Assembly: GCF_001427865.1 (NCBI RefSeq)
Contig: NZ_LMHH01000003.1
Span: forward strand, 354,359 to 418,358
Reading direction: 5' to 3'
DNA length: 64,000 bases
From: Altererythrobacter sp. Root672
GTDB lineage: Bacteria > Pseudomonadota > Alphaproteobacteria > Sphingomonadales > Sphingomonadaceae
Each line of letters opens with the position of its first letter. The first letter of the stretch is position 1. The notes below the pieces were generated by a model. That model made no database searches and was not told where the DNA came from. It was given only the letters and a program-made list of their open reading frames with translations. Positions 25,411 to 33,753 of this stretch are shown one piece after another. The translations under genes and the position numbers were made by a program.

Positions 25411-27899
25411 GGCAGCACCACTTCGGCGTCTGTCCCGAGGCGAACGTCGGTCAGCACGAAGTCCGCCGGCCCTTCGGTCGATAGGATGAACGGCGTGGCG
25501 ACATTGTCCATGTCGACGCCCTTCTCCCGCAGGCACTTGAGCGAGAGGCCGTAGCGTACGAACTTCGTCCCCTGCGGGATGGAGACCGGGCTGACGACCA
25601 GCGTGTCGGTTCCGCTGACCATGGCGAACCCGGCCTGTTGCGGCGCCTTGAGCATCTTCAGTGTCACCAGCAGCATCACATCGCCATTGGTTTCGCGGCT
25701 GATGTTGATCGGGTCGAAGGTCCCGAGCGAAACGGCCGAAGTGCCGCCCGCGATCTGGAACCGCCTGCCGCCTTCCTGCACCAGGCCTTCCTCGATCGAC
25801 ACTTTGGCGCGGCCTCCGAGTGCTTCGGCGGGGAAAGTGGTGATGCGGGTCTGGCTGCCCGGCAGGCTCGGATCGACGATGTGCAGCGACCAGCTCGACG
25901 CCGGAACCCCGGAGGCGAGGAAGGTGCGCGCATCGCCCGCCGCGGCGTTGCCGGCGTTCTCCGGCAGTGCCGTCCAGGCCGTGCGTGGGCTTGCGTAGTT
26001 GAGGCCAAAACCGAACGGATGGAGCACGCCGTCGGCCATGTTAGCGGTGATCGGCCAGTCGGCGGGCAACTTGCCCTGGAAGTCGAAGCGCGCGGCGCCA
26101 TCGCTCTTGCCGACCAGCACGTCCGCCAGTCCGCCGCCTTCGGTTCCGGGCAACCAGGTGACGACGAAGGCGTCGGCCAGGTTGAGTGCCGGGTTCACGT
26201 AGAGCGGCCGCCCGGTGATCATCACCGCCACGACCGGGATGCCCTGAGCCTTCAATTTGCGCATGGTCTCGAACGGTGCGGTCAATTCGGGATCGAGTTG
26301 CAGCGAAGCGCGATCGCCCTGGAACTCGGCATAAGGTTTCTCGCCGAAGATCACGACCGCGGCATCGGGCTTGGTGGTGAAGCTGCCGCTCGGCGAGAGC
26401 TCGGCACTGCCGCCGGCGCTCGTCACAGCGTCGCGCAGCCCGGCCCAGAGCGAGGTCGCACCCGGGAAGTGGCTGTTGTCGATGCCGGTGCCTTGCCAGG
26501 TCAACGTCCAGCCGCCGGATTGGCGGGCGATGTCGTCCGCACCATCGCCCGCCACCAGCAGACGGCCGCCGGGTTTAAGCGGCAGGACGCCCTGGTTCTT
26601 CAATAGCACCAGCGACTTGCGCACCGCCTCGCGCGCCACCGCGCGGTGCTCGGCCGAACCGAGCATCTCGTAGTGGCCGGACAGGTCGCGCGACGAGGGC
26701 TTGCCGGTCTCGAACAGGCCAAGCCGCAGCTTCACGCGCAAGAGGCGCGACACCGCCTCGTCGATGCGGCTCATGGGGATTTGGCCGGCCTTGGCCTGGG
26801 CTAGGAGGCTTTCGTAGATCGGCTTCCAGGTGTCGGGCGCCATGAACAGGTCGATCCCGGCCAGCAGCGCCTGCGGGCACGAGGCGTTGGTGCAGCCTTC
26901 GACCTGGCCGTGGGCGTTCCAGTCGGACACCACGAAGCCGCCGAAGTTCATCCGGTCCTTGAGCACGCCGGTCAGCAAGCTGTAGTTGCCGGTCATCTTG
27001 ACGCCTTGCCAACTGGAGAAGCTGGCCATGACGGTGCCGACGCCTTCCTCGATCGCCGGACCGTAGGGTGCGCCGTGGATGTCGCGCAGGGCTTCCTCGC
27101 TAATATTTGCGTCACCTTGGTCGACGCCGTTCTCGGTCCCCCCGTCGCCGAGGAAGTGCTTGGTCGAGGCGATGACCTTGCCGCGCGGGAGGATGCGACC
27201 GGCGTCAGGCGGACCCTGCAGACCGCGTACCATCGCGCCGGTGTAGGAGGCGACGAGCTGCGGGTTGGATGAATAGCCCTCGTAAGCGCGGCCCCAGCGG
27301 AAATCCTGCGGCACGGCCACGGTCGGGGCGAAGGTCCACTCCTGCCCGGTCACGCGGATTTCCGTCGCGGTGACGGCGCCAATGCGCTCGATCAGCTCAG
27401 GATCGCGCATCGCGCCGAGGCCGATGTTGTGTGGAAACAGCGTCGCGCCGATGATGTTCGAGTGGCCGTGGACCGCGTCGGTGCCCCAGACCACGGGGAT
27501 ACCCACGCCGCCATCGCTGGTGTCGACCGAGGCAGCGTAGAACTCGTCGGCGAGCTTGAGCCAATCCGAGGCTGGGGCGAGGTCGTTGCCGTAGGGGCCA
27601 CTGTTGCCGCCGTTGAGCACCGAGCCGAGATTGTAGGTCTTCACGTCGGCCGGGGTGACGCAGCACAAGTCCGCCTGGACCAGCTGGCCAATCTTTTCCT
27701 CCAGCGTCATCCGGCGCAGCAGGTCGGCGATCTTGGCTTCGTCGGCAGCCAGCACCGGGACCGGATAGTGGCGTTCCGGCCAGATCGCGGGATTGGCGAC
27801 GCCGGTGCCTGCAGCGGGAGGATTGGCGGGCTGGGCCTGCAGCGAGGCTCCACCTGCGGTCAAGGCCGCAGCCATCGTCAGAACGGCCCAAGATCGCAT
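25401..27899 (-). CDS. GH3 exo-beta-glycosidase (ExoP-like, long form)
   Basis: Exported GH3 enzyme of 832 aa, longer than the other two GH3 proteins here and of a different subfamily: it has WGTDAVHGH, KHFLGDGGTENG and the nucleophile D326 in FVVSDWNAHG. After the second catalytic domain it carries an extra beta-rich C-terminal region (about residues 650-832) typical of marine/Caulobacter ExoP-type exo-1,3/1,4-beta-glucanases. The Sec signal ends near LQAQ. AGGGGAGA precedes ATG 27899. Operator site 3 lies 48 bp upstream, so it belongs to the same regulon. Activity may be on beta-glucans or xylo-oligomers. Confidence 0.92.
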   Translation of the reverse strand: MRSWAVLTMAAALTAGGASLQAQPANPPAAGTGVANPAIWPERHYPVPVLAADEAKIADLLRRMTLEEKIGQLVQADLCCVTPADVKTYNLGSVLNGGNSGPYGNDLAPASDWLKLADEFYAASVDTSDGGVGIPVVWGTDAVHGHSNIIGATLFPHNIGLGAMRDPELIERIGAVTATEIRVTGQEWTFAPTVAVPQDFRWGRAYEGYSSNPQLVASYTGAMVRGLQGPPDAGRILPRGKVIASTKHFLGDGGTENGVDQGDANISEEALRDIHGAPYGPAIEEGVGTVMASFSSWQGVKMTGNYSLLTGVLKDRMNFGGFVVSDWNAHGQVEGCTNASCPQALLAGIDLFMAPDTWKPIYESLLAQAKAGQIPMSRIDEAVSRLLRVKLRLGLFETGKPSSRDLSGHYEMLGSAEHRAVAREAVRKSLVLLKNQGVLPLKPGGRLLVAGDGADDIARQSGGWTLTWQGTGIDNSHFPGATSLWAGLRDAVTSAGGSAELSPSGSFTTKPDAAVVIFGEKPYAEFQGDRASLQLDPELTAPFETMRKLKAQGIPVVAVMITGRPLYVNPALNLADAFVVTWLPGTEGGGLADVLVGKSDGAARFDFQGKLPADWPITANMADGVLHPFGFGLNYASPRTAWTALPENAGNAAAGDARTFLASGVPASSWSLHIVDPSLPGSQTRITTFPAEALGGRAKVSIEEGLVQEGGRRFQIAGGTSAVSLGTFDPINISRETNGDVMLLVTLKMLKAPQQAGFAMVSGTDTLVVSPVSIPQGTKFVRYGLSLKCLREKGVDMDNVATPFILSTEGPADFVLTDVRLGTDAEVVLPCG

Positions 27900-27946
27900 C
27901 GAATCTCCCCTCTTCGCTTGCCTCTACATGGGCATGATCGAACGAT

Positions 27947-27960
27947 TGGTAGCGTTATCA
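27947..27960. promoter_or_regulatory. LacI-family operator, site 3
   Basis: TGGTAGCGTTATCA, the reverse of TGATAACGCTACCA, differs from sites 1 and 2 at one base. It lies 48 bp ahead of the GH3-carboxylesterase unit. The repeated occurrence only in front of hemicellulose genes supports one shared regulator. No clear -35/-10 pair was found around it. Confidence 0.7.
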
Positions 27961-28139
27961 AACGCGGTTTGGAAGCCGGGTCTTCGAGGACGCGCCCCGG
28001 TCGGGCGGCGGGCGCTTAGGGATACTCACGTATTTACCCCGCTGAATCAGAAAATAGCAGGGAGTGTTTCGCAAACGTAATCCGCGCGCCGGCTTGTGAC
28101 GTGGCGAATTATCGTGCTCAATTGATCGGATTTGTACGG

Positions 28140-28505
28140 ATGAGATTTGCTGCCATCATGGCCTTCGCCGCCTTGGCGCTGGCGGGATGTTCCTCGCAGG
28201 AAGAAGCCAACCAGCAGGGCGAAGACCTGAAAGCCTATGTGTTCGACGCGGCCGTCGCCGCCTGCGTCCAGCAAGCCGACCTGGCAGCGCAAGCTGGCCT
28301 GGAAACGAAAGACGCCCTGCTGGATGGCGAGTTCGCCAAAGCGTGCGAGTGCGGCATCGACAAGGTCTTCAAGGACATCCCGGCCGGCGATTTCGCCGCC
28401 ATCACCGGCGAGGAAGACGCCGCCGCGTTCATGGCGAAGCTGCAATCGCCGGCCGACAAGGCGGTGAAGGAATGCATGGCCGAACTTGCTTCGGGTGCGG
28501 TCTGA
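28140..28505 (+). CDS. Small putative lipoprotein, unknown function
   Basis: 121 aa. A short hydrophobic N-terminus with lipobox LALAGC predicts lipid attachment at the cysteine and location on an envelope membrane. The mature part is acidic and alpha-helical with four further cysteines (AACVQ, ACECG, KECM), which may form disulfides. I chose ATG 28140 because it gives a compact lipoprotein signal; an in-frame ATG at 28101 would add 13 residues. I recognise no family. It stands alone between the hemicellulose island and the barrel protein. Confidence 0.65.
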   Translation: MRFAAIMAFAALALAGCSSQEEANQQGEDLKAYVFDAAVAACVQQADLAAQAGLETKDALLDGEFAKACECGIDKVFKDIPAGDFAAITGEEDAAAFMAKLQSPADKAVKECMAELASGAV

Positions 28506-28567
28506 ATACCTAGGAAGCTCTCCGCACTAACCCTTAGCCTGGCTTCCGTGCTATGTGTTTGGAAGTC

Positions 28568-28849
28568 ATGTTGAAGTTCCTGGCGCCTTTCTTTATCCTT
28601 TCGGCATCGGTCGGCGGCGCTGCCCTCGCAAGTGACCGGGCATCTCGGGAGGACCGGGGTGACGTGGCCGAATTTCGCATGCGCGCGGCAAACCTCTCGG
28701 CCGCACCTTCTGAATGCATGCGAGTAACCCGGTCTCGTTCCGCCGAGTCCATGATCCGGAAGGAGCATGGCAGTGCACAGACTAGCGGTCCCGATACTGG
28801 CCGGCGCGATTCTGTTCGTTCCGGCGAGCGTCCTTGCCCAAGACGCTGA
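28568..28849 (+). pseudogene. Probable truncated partial copy of the following barrel gene
   Basis: A short frame begins with a signal-like peptide (MLKFLAPFFILSASVGG, then ALAS) followed by REDRGDVAEFR, which closely mirrors SDRGDVTDFREH just after the signal of the gene at 28767. At DNA level, GACCGGGGTGACGT is identical in both. After about 40 residues the likeness ends and the frame runs into the next gene out of phase. I read it as a broken tandem duplicate of the 5' end; a real small secreted peptide is the alternative. Confidence 0.4.
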
Positions 28850-29651
28850 TCACTCCGACCGGGGTGACGTAACCGACTTCAGAGAACACGAAGACGACGG
28901 GGAGCCGGAGCCTTACGAGTTCGGCCTGGACGGCGAGCCAGAGCCATCCTGGTCGCTCTCGATCGGCTCGCCGGTCTTGTACGATACCAATCCGTTCTGG
29001 GATGCCGACGGATCTGAGGATGCGGTGCTCTTTGCTCCCTCGCTGGCGCTCACCTATTCGCATCCGGGGCTGATTCCGGGATGGGACCTGGAACTGAGCG
29101 CGGGTGCCGATGCCGACATCTTCACCAACGATCCGGACGAGCTCAACGAAGGGCGCCTCAACGCCAATGCGACGGTCTTCCATCATATCCCCGGCGCCGG
29201 CACGCTCTCGCTCGGGTTCCGGGCGCGGTGGGTCTACCTCGGCGAGAGCTTCGACCACTTCGACCATTCGCTGCAACGCTACGTCGTCGCATTCGCGCCC
29301 GATATCTCGGACAAAGTCGGGATCTCGCTCAGCGGTGAGTATCGGGATTCGGGGCAGCCCGAGAACCGGCGCTTCATCGGTACGGTGAACTTCGACGTCT
29401 CGGTCCTCGATACGCCGGACGTGCGGGTCGGGTTCTTCCAGGAGTTTGCCTATTCCGCCTACACCGCCGGGGCCAACGACGGCCGCGACGATCTGCTCTC
29501 GATGAGCGAAATCTCGTTCACGCCGCGGCTCGATCTTCCGGACGGCATGCGGTTCAATGTGGCGGCGATCTTGTTCCATCGCTTCTCCAACTTCGAGTTT
29601 TCGCGCTTCACTGCGCTGCAAGTCGGGCCCACTCTGGGCTTCAGGTTCTAG
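28767..29651 (+). CDS. Putative outer-membrane beta-barrel protein
   Basis: 294 aa with a Sec signal ending near VLAQ, an acidic low-complexity linker (EHEDDGEPEPYEF, DGEPEPSW), then alternating amphipathic strands and a C-terminal phenylalanine (TLGFRF), the classic barrel-assembly signal. GGAAGGAGC lies right ahead of ATG 28767. No family with known function is recognised; it may be a porin-like or envelope maintenance protein. A partial copy of its start lies immediately upstream. Confidence 0.7.
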   Translation: MAVHRLAVPILAGAILFVPASVLAQDADHSDRGDVTDFREHEDDGEPEPYEFGLDGEPEPSWSLSIGSPVLYDTNPFWDADGSEDAVLFAPSLALTYSHPGLIPGWDLELSAGADADIFTNDPDELNEGRLNANATVFHHIPGAGTLSLGFRARWVYLGESFDHFDHSLQRYVVAFAPDISDKVGISLSGEYRDSGQPENRRFIGTVNFDVSVLDTPDVRVGFFQEFAYSAYTAGANDGRDDLLSMSEISFTPRLDLPDGMRFNVAAILFHRFSNFEFSRFTALQVGPTLGFRF

Positions 29652-29663
29652 AGGGCAGGTCGG

Positions 29664-30647
29664 ATGGCCGAATACGACGAGTTATACGTTTCAACCGGAC
29701 GCTTGCCGCCGGCCGGGGAAGTGGAGCGTCTGGTCGACAGCGCCTACCGGCAGTTTGGTGCCAATTCGGAAGGCGAGTGCTCGCAGGTCTATCCGGCGCT
29801 GGCGCGGGTTCCGCCAGACTTGTTCGGGATCAGCGTCGTGGCCACCCATGGAGAGATCTACTCGGCGGGGGCGGCGGATCATCTGTTTCCGCTCATGAGC
29901 GTATCCAAGCCCTTCGTCTTCGCCCTCGTATGCCAGCAGATAGGCCCCGACGAAGCGCGCCGCAGGATCGGCGTCAACGCCACGGGCTTCCCGTTCAATT
30001 CGACGACCCCTCTCGAACTGAGCCCGGACGGGCGCACCAACCCGATGGTCAATCCCGGCGCTATCGCCACCGCCAGCCTGGCCCCTGGTGGAAATACCGA
30101 GGCCAAGTGGCAGTTCATTCTCGACGGCTTGTCCGTCTTTGCCGGCCGGACCCTTTCGGTGAATGACGAGGTGGTCGAATCCGTCCGGGCCACCAACTTC
30201 CGCAATCGCGAATTGGCGCAGCTACTTCACGAGGCTGGGGCATTGTTCTGTGGCCCGGCCGAAGCGGTCGATCTCTATACGCGTCAATGCTGCCTCGATG
30301 TTTCGGCGAAGGATATCGCTGTCATGGGCGCGACGCTGGCGCGTGGCGGGGTCAATCCGATCACTCGCGAGCGCGTGGTCGATCCGACCGTTTGCCACTA
30401 CACGCTCGCGGTCATGGCCACTGCCGGCCTTTACGAAACGTCGGGCGACTGGCTCTATGAGATCGGCCTGCCCGGCAAGAGCGGCATTGGCGGCGGCATC
30501 GTCACGGTGTCACCCGGCAAGGGCGGCCTCGGTACCTTCGCGCCGCTGCTCGACGCGGCGGGCAACAGCGTCAAAGGTCAGCTGACCGCGAGGTACCTCT
30601 CGCAACACCTCGGGATGGACCTGTTCCTCTCCAAGCCCGAGGCCTGA
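29664..30647 (+). CDS. glsA: Glutaminase A
   Basis: Hydrolyses glutamine to glutamate and ammonia; 327 aa, typical length. The serine-lactamase-like fold shows the SxxK motif S79-K82 in MSVSKPF, NPMVNPGAI, and the C-terminal GKSGIGGGI. AGGGCAGG precedes ATG 29664. Cytoplasmic, no signal peptide. Convergent with the M16 peptidase; the stops are 16 bp apart with a small AACGCC/GGCGTT hairpin between. Confidence 0.93.
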   Translation: MAEYDELYVSTGRLPPAGEVERLVDSAYRQFGANSEGECSQVYPALARVPPDLFGISVVATHGEIYSAGAADHLFPLMSVSKPFVFALVCQQIGPDEARRRIGVNATGFPFNSTTPLELSPDGRTNPMVNPGAIATASLAPGGNTEAKWQFILDGLSVFAGRTLSVNDEVVESVRATNFRNRELAQLLHEAGALFCGPAEAVDLYTRQCCLDVSAKDIAVMGATLARGGVNPITRERVVDPTVCHYTLAVMATAGLYETSGDWLYEIGLPGKSGIGGGIVTVSPGKGGLGTFAPLLDAAGNSVKGQLTARYLSQHLGMDLFLSKPEA

Positions 30648-30663
30648 AGAGGAACGCCAGGCG

Positions 30664-33477
30664 TTATTGCCCGATTGCCGCCGCGGCGACGACTTCGACC
30701 GGCAACCCGAGGCTTTCGAGCTGAGGCTTAACCGTCGCGGCATCGCCGACGACCACCCAGACGAACTTCGACGGGTCGAGCGCGCTGCGCATCGCCGCGT
30801 CGAGTTCCGGCCCGGTCATCGCGCGATATTTCTGCGCCACGGTATCGTAGAAATTGTCCGGACGTCCCCAAACGTCGTTCTGTTGCATTGCCGAGAGCAC
30901 TGCGCTCGATGTCTCAAAGCGCCCGGCCAACTCCCTCGTCGTGCCGCTCACTTCGCGCGTGAGTTCCGCCGGGGTGACGCCATTGGTCGAGAGGAACTCC
31001 TGCACCTGCTGCTGGATCGCCTTGATCGAATCCCCGGTCCGGTCAGCCTGGACCGGCGCGTTGATGGTGTAAGGCACCGCGTGCTCGAGCCAGTTGTAAC
31101 CGCCGCCCGCGCCGTAGGACCAATGCTTGTTCTCGCGCAGTTCCATATTGAGGCGCGACAGGAAGCCAGAGCCGAGCACCTGGTTGCCCATCTGGTAGGT
31201 GAGCAGCTCGCTCTGCGGATTGAGCGCGGTCATTTGCCCAGCGATGATCAGCGACTGCGGCGAATTGGGCCGGTCGAGCAGGACGATCCTGGGTGTGACT
31301 TGTGCGGGCGCGACGTTAAACGCCTTGGCGCCCGCCGGCCCCTGGCCCTGCCAGTTGCCGAAGCGAGCCTCCAGCGCCGCCTTCACCTCTTCCAGGGGGA
31401 GATCGCTGACCACGAAGACCTTGGCCTTGTCGGGCCTGATCCAGGCCTGGTGGAAGGCCACCAACTCATCGCGCGTCAGCTTGCCCACGGCGACCGGATC
31501 GCCCGAGCCGGCGGCGAGCTTCGCATAGGGGCTACCGCTGCCGTAGAGCAGCGGCGGCATGGCACGGCCGGCGATGCCCGCCGGGTTGGTCAGCTCCGAG
31601 GCAATGCCAGTCAGCAAAGTCGCGCGAAGCCGTTCGACCTCCGACGGCTCGAAGGCGGGATTGCGCACGATGTCGGCGAACAGGTCCAGCGAGCCGGCGA
31701 GGTTGGGGCTCGGCGTGGCGACAGTCAGGTAAGTGCGGTCTGCCGAGTTGCCGGTGCCGATCGTGGCGCCGAGGCGCTCGCCGGCTTCGGCAATGGCTGT
31801 CGAGTCCAGGCTGGTGGTGCCTTCCTTGAGCAGCGAAAGCATCAGGCTCTGGGTACCGAGCTTGCCATCGGGATCCGCGGCGGCGCCGGCGTCGAAGCTC
31901 ATCAGCACGCGGGTGACGGGCACGGCCGTGCGATGGGCGTAGACGAGCTCGACCCCGTTGCTCAGCCGGCTGCGGGTGACTTCGGGGAAGTCGAGGTCGC
32001 CGATGGCTGCCACGGACGGGAGTGCACCGCGCGTGCCCTGGACAGCCTCGCGCGGACCGGCGGCCGCCGGGGCAGCGGCCACGGTCTGGGCCTCCTGATA
32101 GCTGTCACGCTCGCCCGGCACGACGGTGATGGTCAGCGCCGGGCGGGAGAGCCACTTCTGGCCGACCGCCTGCACTTGCGCCGGCGTCACTTTGGCCATC
32201 GCTTCGAGCTGCTGCTTGAAGAACGCCGGATTGTCCGAATAGAGTTCGCCCTGCGCGAGGGCCACGGCCTTGCCGCCGAAGCCGCCGACCGCTTCGAGGC
32301 CAGAGATGCGGCTCGAAACGTTCGTGGTGACCACTCGCTGCACTTCGTCGGCGGTCGGGCCGTGTTCAATCAGGTCGGCGACGATCTCGTCCAGCCGCTT
32401 GGCAACGACGGCCGGATCGACGCCGGGCCGCACGACGGCCTGGACCAGGAACATGCCAAGCTGAGAGAGCGACTGAACGCCGGCGGATACCTGAACCGCG
32501 GTCTTTTCTTCGCGCACCAGCAAGTTGTCGAGCCGCGAGCTGGCGAGGCCGCCGAGCACTGAAGCGAATACGTCCAGCGGCACCGCGTCCGGATCGTTGA
32601 GCCCTGGCACTGCCCAACTGCGCACGATCAGCGTCGCTGCGACACGGTCCTGCATCGTGACGTTCTTCGGCGCCGAAAGCGTCGGCACGGTTACTTGCGG
32701 CTCCTGCGTCGGCGGGCCGGACTGGATCGATCCGAAGTACTTCTCGACGATCGGCCGCGCCTCGCTCACGTCGACGTCACCAGCGAGGACCAGGACCGCG
32801 TTGTTCGGGCCATAGTGCTGGCGGAACCAGTTCTTCACATCCTCCAGGCTGGCCGCATCGAGGTCGGCCATCGAACCGATGACGTTGTGACCATAGGGAG
32901 TGCCGCTGAGCAGTTCCTCCAACAGCTTGTAGAACAATAGGCCATAGGGCTGATTGTCGCCCTGGCGCTTCTCGTTCTGGACCACGCCGCGCTGTTCATC
33001 GAGCACGGCCTGGTCGATCGCCCCAAGCAGCCAGCCCATCCGGTCGCTTTCGAGAAACAGCGCCCGATCGAGAGCGGGCCGGGGGACGGTTTCGAAGTAG
33101 TTGGTGCGGTCGAAGTTGGTCGTGCCGTTAAAGTCGGTCGCACCGACTTCCCGAAGCGGTGCGAAGAAATCGCCGGGGACATTCTCGGATCCGTTGAACA
33201 TCAGGTGTTCGAACAAGTGCGCGAAGCCGGTCTTGCCGGTCGGTTCGTGCTTGGAGCCGACGTCATACCACACCGACACCGCCACGATCGGCGCCTTGCG
33301 GTCGGTGTGGACGATGACCCGCAGGCCATTTGGGAGCGTGAAGCTCTCGTAAGGAATCTGAACCCGCTCGACGAGCTGTTCGACGGGAACCGGCGCGGCG
33401 GTCTGTGCAGCGGACGGAAGAGGGGCGAGCGCCGTAGACGCCAGCGCGATGAGGGTAAGCAACTGGCGACGCAACAT
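30664..33477 (-). CDS. M16 (insulinase-family) zinc peptidase, two-domain
   Basis: Exported metallopeptidase of 937 aa. A Sec signal ends near SAAQ. The inverted zinc motif HxxEH is H87-H91 (HLFEH), with the third ligand E169 in VVQNEKRQ. The C-terminal half repeats the M16 fold but lacks HxxEH, so it is the usual inactive partner half. AGGGAGAGA precedes ATG 33477, which I prefer over ATG 33522. These periplasmic enzymes degrade peptides; the specific role is unknown. Confidence 0.92.
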   Translation of the reverse strand: MLRRQLLTLIALASTALAPLPSAAQTAAPVPVEQLVERVQIPYESFTLPNGLRVIVHTDRKAPIVAVSVWYDVGSKHEPTGKTGFAHLFEHLMFNGSENVPGDFFAPLREVGATDFNGTTNFDRTNYFETVPRPALDRALFLESDRMGWLLGAIDQAVLDEQRGVVQNEKRQGDNQPYGLLFYKLLEELLSGTPYGHNVIGSMADLDAASLEDVKNWFRQHYGPNNAVLVLAGDVDVSEARPIVEKYFGSIQSGPPTQEPQVTVPTLSAPKNVTMQDRVAATLIVRSWAVPGLNDPDAVPLDVFASVLGGLASSRLDNLLVREEKTAVQVSAGVQSLSQLGMFLVQAVVRPGVDPAVVAKRLDEIVADLIEHGPTADEVQRVVTTNVSSRISGLEAVGGFGGKAVALAQGELYSDNPAFFKQQLEAMAKVTPAQVQAVGQKWLSRPALTITVVPGERDSYQEAQTVAAAPAAAGPREAVQGTRGALPSVAAIGDLDFPEVTRSRLSNGVELVYAHRTAVPVTRVLMSFDAGAAADPDGKLGTQSLMLSLLKEGTTSLDSTAIAEAGERLGATIGTGNSADRTYLTVATPSPNLAGSLDLFADIVRNPAFEPSEVERLRATLLTGIASELTNPAGIAGRAMPPLLYGSGSPYAKLAAGSGDPVAVGKLTRDELVAFHQAWIRPDKAKVFVVSDLPLEEVKAALEARFGNWQGQGPAGAKAFNVAPAQVTPRIVLLDRPNSPQSLIIAGQMTALNPQSELLTYQMGNQVLGSGFLSRLNMELRENKHWSYGAGGGYNWLEHAVPYTINAPVQADRTGDSIKAIQQQVQEFLSTNGVTPAELTREVSGTTRELAGRFETSSAVLSAMQQNDVWGRPDNFYDTVAQKYRAMTGPELDAAMRSALDPSKFVWVVVGDAATVKPQLESLGLPVEVVAAAAIGQ

Positions 33478-33753
33478 CGGATCTCTCCCTGAAACAACCG
33501 TTTTGTCAGTTAGACCGGCCAATGAACCGGGCCCTCATGGTCGGTCCACCTGTAATATTACCTAACGTCAATTCAATGGCTTTTCGTCGAGTGCAATGCC
33601 CGCCCACTTCCCCCATCCACGGGGGTGACGAACAGAGTGGCGCGGGAGGCGCTTCTGGCGGGATTGCAGTTCGAGGACAACGCGAACGGAGCAAGCGAAA
33701 AAAGATTATTCTGCCCCCGTGTCTCTTGGGGCAATCGTCCCTATCTAACGGCG

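Noticed and set aside
30667-32562. 631-codon plus-strand frame opposite the M16 peptidase
   Set aside because: Arginine/glycine-rich shadow without motifs; HxxEH is on the other strand.
33590-33660. CCCCCATCCACGGGGG block near the helicase, like a fragment of the palindromic repeats
   Set aside because: Too short and lacks the second arm; could be a decayed remnant but not supportable.
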